From: an uncultured Alistipes sp.
Lineage (GTDB): Bacteria; Bacteroidota; Bacteroidia; Bacteroidales; Rikenellaceae
Reading direction: 5' to 3'
NCBI GenBank assembly: GCA_937880705.1
Contig: CALGRZ010000105.1
Coordinates: forward strand, 1-36,240
Length of the DNA stretch: 36,240 nucleotides
In this document: positions 15,566 through 22,344 of the stretch, in pieces
Position numbering within the stretch: position 1 is the first letter of the stretch
Layout: each line of letters opens with the position of its first letter
The notes under the pieces: model-generated
The model's database searches: none
Told to the model about the DNA's origin: nothing
The model's input: the letters and a program-made list of their open reading frames with translations, nothing else
Program-made: the position numbers and the translations under genes

Positions 15566-16384
15566 ATGTGGCTGTGTAATAACAATCTGGGAATGGTAGA
15601 TCGTGGCTCGGCGTGGGCTCTGGTGACAGGTGCTGCGCTGGGCATCGGCCGTCAATATGCCGAGCGTCTTGCCGAGCTTGGCTACAACCTCCTCATGGTC
15701 GACATTGATGAGGCTGTGACACGCGAGGCCGAGATAATATCGCACGCCTACCGCGTGGAGTGTCGCACAAAGGTGATGGATCTTGCCGAGAGGGATGCTG
15801 CACATCGTCTGCACGACTTCACCACCGGCGAGGGTTACGAGTTCGACGTGGTGATCAACAATGCCGGCATCTTCTCCTTCTGCGACACGCTCAACACACC
15901 TGTGGAGCGTCTGGAGCGCATCATCATGCTCCACGACATGACCATGGTTGTGATGTGTCGCCTCTATGGTGAGGATATGGTTAAGCGTGGCAAGGGTCGC
16001 CTGCTGAACATGTCGTCATACTCGATATGGATGCCCTTCCCGGGCCTGGCGATGTACTCATCATCGAAGGCTCTGACCAAGAGCTTTACCGAAGCCTTTG
16101 CCAAGGAGCTGCGCAAGAGCGGTGTGACGGCAACGGCCATCTGCCCTGCGGGCATTGCCACCGACCTCTACGGCCTCTCGAAGAGTCTGCAACGCTTTGG
16201 CGTGAAGAGTGGCATATTGATGTCGCCACGCAGCTGCGCACGACGCTCGCTGAGGGCGATGTTCCGTGGCAGGCGTGTCGTAGTACCCGACTGGTGGTAC
16301 CGACTGCTCATACCGATATGCAAGTATCTGCCGGGCTTTATCATACGCCCCTTGCGCAACTTCACCATGAAGTGGCAGAAGTAA
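15566..16384 (+). CDS. Short-chain dehydrogenase (candidate 3-beta-hydroxysteroid dehydrogenase)
   Basis: A 272-residue classical SDR. The nucleotide loop is TGAALGIG (residues 21-28); Asp46 at the end of the second strand suggests NAD(H) rather than NADP(H). NNAG lies at 98-101, the catalytic Ser at 150/151 (LLNMSSYS), and the YxxxK pair is Tyr164/Lys168. The position where most SDRs have the fourth catalytic residue, Asn, appears to be His123 (IIMLHDMT). The C-terminal extension (PDWWYRLLIPICKYLPGFII) is amphipathic to hydrophobic and could touch the membrane or form the substrate pocket. It starts 12 bp after the OYE gene; an in-frame ATG at 15593 is an alternative start. Context suggests it reduces the 3-oxo group of the product; the stereochemistry (3-beta) rests on known cassettes, not on sequence. 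Confidence 0.8.
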   Translation: MWLCNNNLGMVDRGSAWALVTGAALGIGRQYAERLAELGYNLLMVDIDEAVTREAEIISHAYRVECRTKVMDLAERDAAHRLHDFTTGEGYEFDVVINNAGIFSFCDTLNTPVERLERIIMLHDMTMVVMCRLYGEDMVKRGKGRLLNMSSYSIWMPFPGLAMYSSSKALTKSFTEAFAKELRKSGVTATAICPAGIATDLYGLSKSLQRFGVKSGILMSPRSCARRSLRAMFRGRRVVVPDWWYRLLIPICKYLPGFIIRPLRNFTMKWQK

Positions 16385-16424
16385 AGAGTGACACAAGTGA
16401 CAAGTAACAATAAATTAAGTCGTT

Positions 16425-18992
16425 ATGGAGAAGCAGAAAAAGAGTGTGGAGAGTGCGAAGAGTGCGAAGAGTGCCGAGAAAGGTAAGCCCTCGGCATTGA
16501 GATGGTTGTGGCGTCTGTTGGCAGGTGTAGTCATACTCATATTCGCCATAGTGCTCTTGGCTGTGGGCTTACTCGGCGATATTGTCGAGCGCGTAGCCGA
16601 GAAGTACGACACCCGGCTTATAGGCCGCGAGCTGGCGATGGACAACCTGCGCATAAAGCTCTTCCGTGGCACGGTGGCAGTACAAAACATCACCATAATG
16701 GAGGAGGATGCCACGACGGAGTTTGTGCGTATCGACGACCTCTATGCTCACATCAAGCTGTGGGATCTTCTCGATAAGCATGTCAACATCACCGATGTAC
16801 GCGCCACGGGCCTCTCGGGTAACCTAATACAGGGCGAGCAGAGCTTCAACTTCGACTCCCTGATAAGCTACATCCTCACCACCTATGCCTCTGACGACGA
16901 CAGCGACGATAAGCCCTCGGAGTGGAGGGTGACCATCGACAACATCGACATCAGCCACAGTGCTCTGCTCTACCACGACACGACGCTCGACCAGCGATGG
17001 GCCTTAAGCGAGGTATCGCTCACAACGCCGAGCCTCTATCTCGACGATCGCACAACCGAGATTGCCGCAGCCATGAACATCAACGACACAGCCTCGCTGT
17101 CGGGAGATCTCGGCATTGCGATAGGCACCATGGACTTCACCTTCGATGGCTCGGTGGAGGGTTTTCAGCTGGAGGACATATACAACTACCTGAAGTCGAC
17201 GCTCAACATAAGCTCGCTCGCAGGCTCTACCTCTGCCGATGTGTCGCTCAAGGGCAACATCCTCGATATCATGGCGATGGATATCAAGGGCGACGTAGCG
17301 GTGAAGGGTCTCGACGTGCGCAATGCACATGGAGGCAACCTGCTGATGGCCAACTCGCTTACAGCCTCGATAGCGGAGCTTAACCTCAACAAGGAGCGAT
17401 ACCTCTTCAACTCGGTGAGGGCCACGGGCTACGCCACGGAGTTTCTGCTCAACGCCGATGGCAGCACCAACTTTGACGACCTCTTCTTCGGTGATCCGGA
17501 GGTGAGCGTGGAGACCACGACCGAGAGCCTGGGCGACGACATGTACGATGTGAAGGAGCGCGTGACGATCACCACGTCGACCGACGACACCCCCTTCTCG
17601 AATATGACCCTGCGCATAGCAGCACTTGAGCTCAACGGCGGTGCCCTGCTCTTTGCCGACAGGACCATGCATAAGCCCTTCGAGTATAGGTTGAAGGATA
17701 TCTCGATAAGCAGCGAGGGCTTCGACCTCAAGGAGAAGAACACCGTCACCGTCAGGGCCAACCTGCAGAAGCAGGGCTCGGCACTTATCGAGTGGGCAGG
17801 CTCGCTCAGCGACTTCTACAACCAGAGCCTTCTGGCCATGCTGACCAACGTCGACATCAAGGACTTCTCGCCCTATGTCGAGTACTTCACCGCCTTCCCC
17901 GTAAGCTCGGGTAACCTCACCTTCCGCAGCCAGAATGTGGTCTCTAACGGTGACTTAAGCGGTGTCAACCAGCTTGGAACATTCAACTTCAAGGTCGGCA
18001 ACAAGGATAAGAGCATCGACGCGGAGTACAACCTGCCTCTAAAGCTCGGCCTCTATATCCTCACCGACAGCAAGCAGCATATCGACATCGACCTGCCCAT
18101 AGCGGGTCGCATAGACTCTCCCGAGTTCTCCTACCGCAAGATCATCATGAAGGCCATAGGCAATGTCTTGCTCAAGGTCGTTGCCTCGCCCTTCCAATGG
18201 ATGGCCCCCGACAAGCAGGATGCCTTCCGACATATAGACGTCAACCTGCTGGAGACGGGCTTTAACTCGGAGCACTACGCACGTCTTGACAGCATGGCCG
18301 AGGCACTCAAGGAGGATACCACGCTGCGAGTGCGCCTCACACAGCGCGTGAACTACGCCCGTGCGCGTGAGCAGCTGGCTCAACTCGACCTGAAGATAGC
18401 CTACTACAACTCTACGCAGAGCAGCCCCGATAGGCGTCTTGACATGCTCGACTTCGCCCGCATCAAGGATATGCGCCTCTCGCGCAGCGAGGTGTCGGAG
18501 TTTGCCGACTCGCAACTTGTGGTGCGAGGTCTCAACCCTGCGACGATGTCATCCACGGCCAAGGCCATGGCCCTCTATGGCGATATGGTCGACCGACAGC
18601 TTGAGGGTCTTATGTCGCAGCGCAACACCATCGTCAAGGATTATATGGCGTTCCAGCACCCGGATATACCTGCCGAGGCCTTCACCATCAACGATGTGGT
18701 ACTCGACGACATGAAGAACTACACGGGCAAGGATCGCTACACGGTGACACTTATCATCGACGAGGAGGAGGTCGAGCTCATCGCCGAGGAGCCGACCGCA
18801 ACCGACGAGCAGATGGACTACTGGGATGCCTACGCCCTGGAGGATGAGGGCGATGAGGGCGACGAGAGCACCGCAGACGAGAGCCATGCAGCGAGCGCAG
18901 ACGAGAGCACAGATGGCACGGATATTGCCACGAGCGAGGATCTATCCCCGACCGAGGGTGAGGCTGTGCAGACCGCAGAGAGCGAACAATAA
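16425..18992 (+). CDS. AsmA-like/DUF748 envelope protein
   Basis: An 855-residue protein with a short charged, lysine-rich start, one transmembrane helix (near residues 30-50, LLAGVVILIFAIVLLAVGLL) and a long, mostly beta-strand periplasmic region. The C-terminal half carries the DUF748-type block DLPIAGRIDSPEFSYRKII followed by KAIGNVLLKVVASPF. AsmA-like proteins, in particular those with DUF748, are thought to form bridges or grooves that handle phospholipid transport or outer-membrane assembly. The last 70 residues are acidic and low in complexity (repeats of DE, EG, DES). It begins 40 bp after the SDR gene and no terminator or promoter is visible between them, so read-through from the steroid cassette is likely. 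The FKBP gene follows after 36 bp. Exact function unknown. Confidence 0.8.
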   Translation: MEKQKKSVESAKSAKSAEKGKPSALRWLWRLLAGVVILIFAIVLLAVGLLGDIVERVAEKYDTRLIGRELAMDNLRIKLFRGTVAVQNITIMEEDATTEFVRIDDLYAHIKLWDLLDKHVNITDVRATGLSGNLIQGEQSFNFDSLISYILTTYASDDDSDDKPSEWRVTIDNIDISHSALLYHDTTLDQRWALSEVSLTTPSLYLDDRTTEIAAAMNINDTASLSGDLGIAIGTMDFTFDGSVEGFQLEDIYNYLKSTLNISSLAGSTSADVSLKGNILDIMAMDIKGDVAVKGLDVRNAHGGNLLMANSLTASIAELNLNKERYLFNSVRATGYATEFLLNADGSTNFDDLFFGDPEVSVETTTESLGDDMYDVKERVTITTSTDDTPFSNMTLRIAALELNGGALLFADRTMHKPFEYRLKDISISSEGFDLKEKNTVTVRANLQKQGSALIEWAGSLSDFYNQSLLAMLTNVDIKDFSPYVEYFTAFPVSSGNLTFRSQNVVSNGDLSGVNQLGTFNFKVGNKDKSIDAEYNLPLKLGLYILTDSKQHIDIDLPIAGRIDSPEFSYRKIIMKAIGNVLLKVVASPFQWMAPDKQDAFRHIDVNLLETGFNSEHYARLDSMAEALKEDTTLRVRLTQRVNYARAREQLAQLDLKIAYYNSTQSSPDRRLDMLDFARIKDMRLSRSEVSEFADSQLVVRGLNPATMSSTAKAMALYGDMVDRQLEGLMSQRNTIVKDYMAFQHPDIPAEAFTINDVVLDDMKNYTGKDRYTVTLIIDEEEVELIAEEPTATDEQMDYWDAYALEDEGDEGDESTADESHAASADESTDGTDIATSEDLSPTEGEAVQTAESEQ

Positions 18993-19028
18993 TCATTTTT
19001 AACATTTATAAATCATTAATCAACAACA

Positions 19029-20042
19029 ATGAAGAAGTTTTTTATGCTTTTGGCCGTAGCATCACTTATGATGACCTCTACGGCATGTGGTGGCAGAAAT
19101 GGTCGTCCCTCGGGCGACATTGACTCTATGGCCTACGCCGTAGGTGCCAAGTATGGTCTGTCAATCAACTTTAACATGGGTGAGCTCGGCTTGGACAACG
19201 AGCTTATCAAGGATGGCATCGAGTCATTCCTCAAGGATGGCGACGTCGAGAACGAGGATTTCCGCGCCGACAGCCAGCGTCTGATGCAGTTTATGTACAC
19301 CAAGGCTAACGCCTTCATGCGCGCCAAGATGGTCAACGACAGCGTCGAGACCGACCAGCCCGACACGCTGCCCGCACTGCCCGAGCTCTTCGACGAGGAG
19401 TTCACACGCGAGGATATCTCTCGCCTCGTAGGTCAGGATATGGGTGCTGCCATCAAGATGAACGAGCCCGAGGTTGACCGCGACTGGATGTGGGCAGGTC
19501 TTAACGATGCAACGAAGGTTAGCTCACAGGAGGCCATCGACACCGAGCTGGCAATGACCATGGAGCAGATGAACCAGGTATATATGAAGTATATGGAGGC
19601 CGAGCGTCAGCGCAGAATTGAGGAGCGCATGGCCAAGATTTCGGAGAATAAGGCTGCCGGTGCAGAGTGGCTCGCCGAGATCGAGAAGCAGGAGGGCGTG
19701 CAGAAGACCGAGTCGGGCATCCTCTACCGCATCGACCGCGAGGGTACAGGCGAACAGGCCACCAAGGATGAGGATGTGGTAAAGGTAAACTACGAAGGTA
19801 AGACCCGCGATGGTAAGGTCTTCGACTCGAGCTACGAGCGTGGCGAGGCTATCTCATTCCCTCTGAACCGCGTTATCAAGGGCTGGACCGAGGGTATGAA
19901 GCTCGTTAAGGAGGGTGGACAGATCACCCTGTGGATCCCCGAGAACCTCGCCTATGGCGAGAGCGGCGCAGGTGAGGATATCGGCCCCTGCGAGGCCTTG
20001 GAGTTCAAGGTGGAGCTGCTGGAGCTCAACCCCGAGGAGTAA
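19029..20042 (+). CDS. FKBP-type peptidyl-prolyl isomerase lipoprotein
   Basis: A 337-residue FKBP with a lipoprotein signal peptide: MKKFFMLLAVASLMMTSTAC places the lipidated cysteine at residue 20. The middle region (about 30-230) is helical and resembles the N-terminal dimerisation/chaperone domain of FkpA/Mip proteins (DSMAYAVGAKYGLSINF). The C-terminal 100 residues form the isomerase: VKVNYEGKTRDGKVFDSSYE, VIKGWTEGMKLVKEGGQITL, WIPENLAYGESG and FKVELLEL. It would assist folding of periplasmic or outer-membrane proteins. It lies after the AsmA-like gene (36 bp) and before a strong terminator, so it probably ends the transcript. Confidence 0.92.
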   Translation: MKKFFMLLAVASLMMTSTACGGRNGRPSGDIDSMAYAVGAKYGLSINFNMGELGLDNELIKDGIESFLKDGDVENEDFRADSQRLMQFMYTKANAFMRAKMVNDSVETDQPDTLPALPELFDEEFTREDISRLVGQDMGAAIKMNEPEVDRDWMWAGLNDATKVSSQEAIDTELAMTMEQMNQVYMKYMEAERQRRIEERMAKISENKAAGAEWLAEIEKQEGVQKTESGILYRIDREGTGEQATKDEDVVKVNYEGKTRDGKVFDSSYERGEAISFPLNRVIKGWTEGMKLVKEGGQITLWIPENLAYGESGAGEDIGPCEALEFKVELLELNPEE

Positions 20043-20057
20043 GACAACTAATCGACA

Positions 20058-20100
20058 CAAAAAGAGATGGCGACCCGCGAAAGGTCGCCATCTCTTTTTT
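20058..20100. terminator. Bidirectional terminator between FKBP and the SPFH gene
   Basis: AAAAAGAGATGGCGACC pairs with GGTCGCCATCTCTTTTTT around a 7-base loop. A-tract and T-tract on both sides suit the convergent genes. Confidence 0.95.
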
Positions 20101-20133
20101 GCATCATTACCTTTTTTCAGGTGTGCACCACTC

Positions 20134-21129
20134 CTACTTCTTGCCTGTGGGTGGCAGCAGCTCGGTCAGCGAGCCCAACGCACCTACAAGGTTGCTCGCC
20201 TCGAAGGGGAGGAAGACGGTCTTCGACTGGTTGCCCGCGCCTATCTCCTTGAGCGTCTCGACATACTTCATCAGCAGCATGTAGGTTGCGGGGTCGGTCT
20301 TTGACTCGGCAATGGCCTCGGCCACCTTGCGGATAGCCTCCGCCTCGGCCGTAGCCTCCAAAATCTTGGCATCGGCCTCACCCTGTGCCTTGAGTATCTG
20401 TGTCTGCTTCTCGGCCTCGGCCTGGTTGATCTGCGAGGCCTTCTCACCCTCGGACTGAAGTATTATAGCCTCCTTCTGACCCTTGGCCTCGAGCACCTTG
20501 GCACGACGCTCACGCTCGGCCTGCATCTGCTGCTCCATGGCACGACGTACCGACTCGGGAGGGGTGATATCCTGAAGCTCGACACGGTTTACCTTCACGC
20601 CCCACTTGTTGGTGGCATCGTCCAAGACGGCACGCAACTTCGAGTTGATGGTATCGCGCGAGGTAAGGGTCTCGTCGAGCTCCAACTCACCGATGACGTT
20701 ACGCAGCGTCGTCTGCGTGAGCTTCTCGATGGCATTGGGCAGGTTGTCGATCTCGTAGACCGACTTAACGGGGTCAACGATCTGGAAGTAGAGCAACGCA
20801 TTGATTGTCGTAGTTACGTTATCCTTCGTGATCACACTCTGCTTAGCAAAGTCGTAGACCTGCTCACGCAGGTCGATACGCGATGTGTTGCGCATGACGG
20901 CAATCTTCGAGCCATCGGCATACGACACCTCGTCGCGCTTGTAGACCTCACGTTCGCGGTCGATAATGGGCAACAGGAAGTTGATGCCCGAGGGCAACAC
21001 ACGGTCAAAGCGACCCAGACGCTCCACAACGCGCGTCTCGGACTGCGGGATAATCTTAAAGCCACGCAGCACATATATCACCGCTATAAGGGCGATAATT
21101 CCAAAAATCAATAAAGGCGTAATCTCCAT
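20134..21129 (-). CDS. SPFH/band 7 (stomatin-like, QmcA-type) membrane protein
   Basis: A 331-residue protein with an N-terminal membrane helix (residues 5-23), then the SPFH domain (IIPQSETRVVERLGRFDRVL, GINFLLPIIDRERE, and DITPPESVRRAMEQQMQAER), and a long alanine/glutamate-rich coiled coil (about 205-275, repeats of EAKGQKEA and AEAEAI). SPFH proteins form large membrane-bound cages or rafts and often influence FtsH-type proteases or membrane organisation. The NfeD gene ends only 2 bp upstream of its start, the standard SPFH-NfeD pairing. Position and motifs fit the QmcA/paraslipin group rather than HflK/HflC. Confidence 0.93.
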   Translation of the reverse strand: MEITPLLIFGIIALIAVIYVLRGFKIIPQSETRVVERLGRFDRVLPSGINFLLPIIDREREVYKRDEVSYADGSKIAVMRNTSRIDLREQVYDFAKQSVITKDNVTTTINALLYFQIVDPVKSVYEIDNLPNAIEKLTQTTLRNVIGELELDETLTSRDTINSKLRAVLDDATNKWGVKVNRVELQDITPPESVRRAMEQQMQAERERRAKVLEAKGQKEAIILQSEGEKASQINQAEAEKQTQILKAQGEADAKILEATAEAEAIRKVAEAIAESKTDPATYMLLMKYVETLKEIGAGNQSKTVFLPFEASNLVGALGSLTELLPPTGKK

Positions 21130-21131
21130 AG

Positions 21132-21560
21132 TTATAGTTTTTTAACGATTAATACCACACTCTCGATAGCCACCACCTCGACCTTTGCGTCGCGCTCGAT
21201 GGGCTGACCATCTGCCGACTCTGCCTTCCAGTCCACGCCGTCGATTATGACACGGCCACCCTTGACCGACTCGACAGCCTCGCAGACCACACCTCGGCGA
21301 CCCACCATCGCATCGGCATTGGTCTTCACCTTCTCCCCCTTCATAAAGGTACGCTTCAGTATCGGGCGCACCGCCACCAACGCCACAAACGAGGTCAGGG
21401 CAAAGGCCAAGAGCTGCATCTCGGTAGAGGCATCCACCGCAGCGGCTACGGCACCGCCCACGCAACCTATCGAAAGACACAGAACGGCAAAGCCCGAGGT
21501 AAAGATCTCAACGATGACCAACAGCAGGGCTGCAATAATCCAAATATGCCAAATCTCCAT
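21132..21560 (-). CDS. NfeD family membrane protein
   Basis: A 142-residue NfeD1b-type short protein: two or three hydrophobic helices at the N-terminus (WIIAALLLVIVEIFTSGFAV; LLAFALTSFVALVAV) followed by an OB-fold domain (VGRRGVVCEAVESVKGGRVIIDGVDW split over about 95-125, ending VVAIESVVLIV). NfeD proteins accompany SPFH proteins and are thought to help assemble them. The frame is open 19 codons further up, but MEIWHIWIIAA at 21560 is the family-like start and lies 27 bp from a consensus -7 element. The stop is 2 bp from the SPFH start, indicating coupled translation. Confidence 0.9.
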   Translation of the reverse strand: MEIWHIWIIAALLLVIVEIFTSGFAVLCLSIGCVGGAVAAAVDASTEMQLLAFALTSFVALVAVRPILKRTFMKGEKVKTNADAMVGRRGVVCEAVESVKGGRVIIDGVDWKAESADGQPIERDAKVEVVAIESVVLIVKKL

Positions 21561-21586
21561 AGTTTTACTTTTTTGGTTACACTCCT

Positions 21587-21618
21587 CAAAGTTATAACTT
21601 TTTTCCATAAAAGACAAA
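21587..21618 (-). promoter_or_regulatory. Promoter of the nfeD-SPFH unit
   Basis: On the minus strand, TTTG (21618-21615), a 20-bp spacer and TAACTTTG (21594-21587) reproduce the Bacteroidetes two-part promoter. The distance to the nfeD ATG is 26 bp, which supports the shorter start. Confidence 0.7.
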
Positions 21619-21711
21619 TCACCATGGTAAAATCTATCACCCCTACAAAATTTTGTTGCATAATCCCATAAATTTCACTTGCATCATAGCATTGATTATT
21701 CAATTTTTTCA

Positions 21712-21719
21712 CAACTTTG
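21712..21719 (+). promoter_or_regulatory. Possible promoter of the small ORF
   Basis: CAACTTTG differs from TAnnTTTG at one base. It ends 4 bp before the first ATG (21724), so the transcript would be leaderless or would use the second ATG at 21730. Confidence 0.35.
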
Positions 21720-21723
21720 TATC

Positions 21724-21852
21724 ATGAATATGGATAGTGAAATACCACTTAATCAAACCATACAACATGCAGGAGCAGACCAACAATTTATGGTGTGGGA
21801 CATAGCCAAAGATGATAAAATAGTACGCGAGGTCTACCTAAAGGTAGAGTAA
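21724..21852 (+). CDS. Small hypothetical protein, 42 residues
   Basis: An ORF reading MNMDSEIPLNQTIQHAGADQ and ending KIVREVYLKVE, in an otherwise empty 350-bp gap. It is AT-rich compared with its neighbours. A promoter-like CAACTTTG lies directly upstream and a good rho-independent terminator (21873-21911) 20 bp downstream, so a discrete short transcript is likely. The product is soluble and slightly acidic with no signal peptide or membrane segment. I do not recognise a family. It could be a genuine microprotein or an sRNA gene with an accidental ORF. The start could be 21724 or 21730. Confidence 0.45.
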   Translation: MNMDSEIPLNQTIQHAGADQQFMVWDIAKDDKIVREVYLKVE

Positions 21853-21872
21853 CGCAACACCAAAAAATCGTG

Positions 21873-21911
21873 GTGGATGTCCGGCCGCAAGTGAAGACAT
21901 CCACTTTTTTT
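21873..21911 (+). terminator. Terminator after the small ORF
   Basis: The 9-bp stem GTGGATGTC / GACATCCAC, a 14-base loop and seven T residues. There is no other upstream plus-strand gene it could serve, since the preceding genes run on the minus strand. Confidence 0.85.
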
Positions 21912-21966
21912 GGCTACACGGCGTAAAAAAGCCCCCTTTTTATGCAATGATTTGAGCAGAAATTCG

Positions 21967-21974
21967 TACATTTG
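21967..21974 (+). promoter_or_regulatory. Promoter -7 element of the Dabb-hut operon
   Basis: TACATTTG is an exact TAnnTTTG match, 32 bp before the ATG at 22007. No TTTG at a normal spacing; one at 21951 is too close (12 bp). No obvious operator palindrome overlaps it. Confidence 0.55.
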
Positions 21975-22006
21975 TGAGATTGAACCTAAAACCTAACTTT
22001 AAAACT

Positions 22007-22306
22007 ATGATACGACACATCGTAATGTGGAAGTTCCGTCGCGACCTTGACGAGACACCACAGCAAATTGCACTGGAGATGAAGAGCCGTCTGGAGGCTC
22101 TGGTAGGTAAGATTGACGGCCTGCTGCGTGCCGAGGTGGGTGTAAACATTAAGCAGACCGACTCGTCATACGATGCAGTACTCACAGCCGACTTCCCCTC
22201 GTTCGAAGTCATGGAGGCGTACAAGATCCACCCGCTGCATGTCGAGGTGGGCAACTACTGCAAGAGCCGCCGTCTGGAGCGTGTAGATGTGGACTACGAA
22301 ATTTAA
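22007..22306 (+). CDS. Dabb (stress-responsive alpha/beta barrel) family protein
   Basis: A 99-residue single-domain protein with the Dabb start MIRHIVMWKFRRD and the conserved end AYKIHPLHVEVGNYCKS with the family histidine. These small dimeric ferredoxin-like barrels occur in stress responses, cyclases and small-molecule degradation; some bind hydrophobic ligands. No specific role can be assigned. It is first in the histidine-degradation operon, 38 bp before ftcD, so it may serve that pathway. The frame can be extended to a GTG at 21974, but that would lie inside the -7 element; the ATG is preferred. Confidence 0.88.
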   Translation: MIRHIVMWKFRRDLDETPQQIALEMKSRLEALVGKIDGLLRAEVGVNIKQTDSSYDAVLTADFPSFEVMEAYKIHPLHVEVGNYCKSRRLERVDVDYEI

Positions 22307-22344
22307 ACGACAAACAAAGATCAATACAATAAACAACAAAAACT

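Noticed and set aside
14504..15934. 476-codon open frame on the minus strand across the OYE and SDR genes
   Set aside because: It is antisense to two genes with clear motifs and is explained by GC-rich codon bias; His- and Val-rich composition is typical of such shadows.
18780..18990. Acidic repeat-like tail of the AsmA-like protein as a separate domain or transferred segment
   Set aside because: It is low-complexity sequence in frame with the protein; no boundary or composition change beyond Glu/Asp richness.
21921..21945. A/T-rich inverted repeat (GCGTAAAAAAG ... CTTTTTATGC) as a second terminator
   Set aside because: Stem is mostly A-T pairs with a bulge, no T run follows, and the terminator at 21873 already serves the unit.
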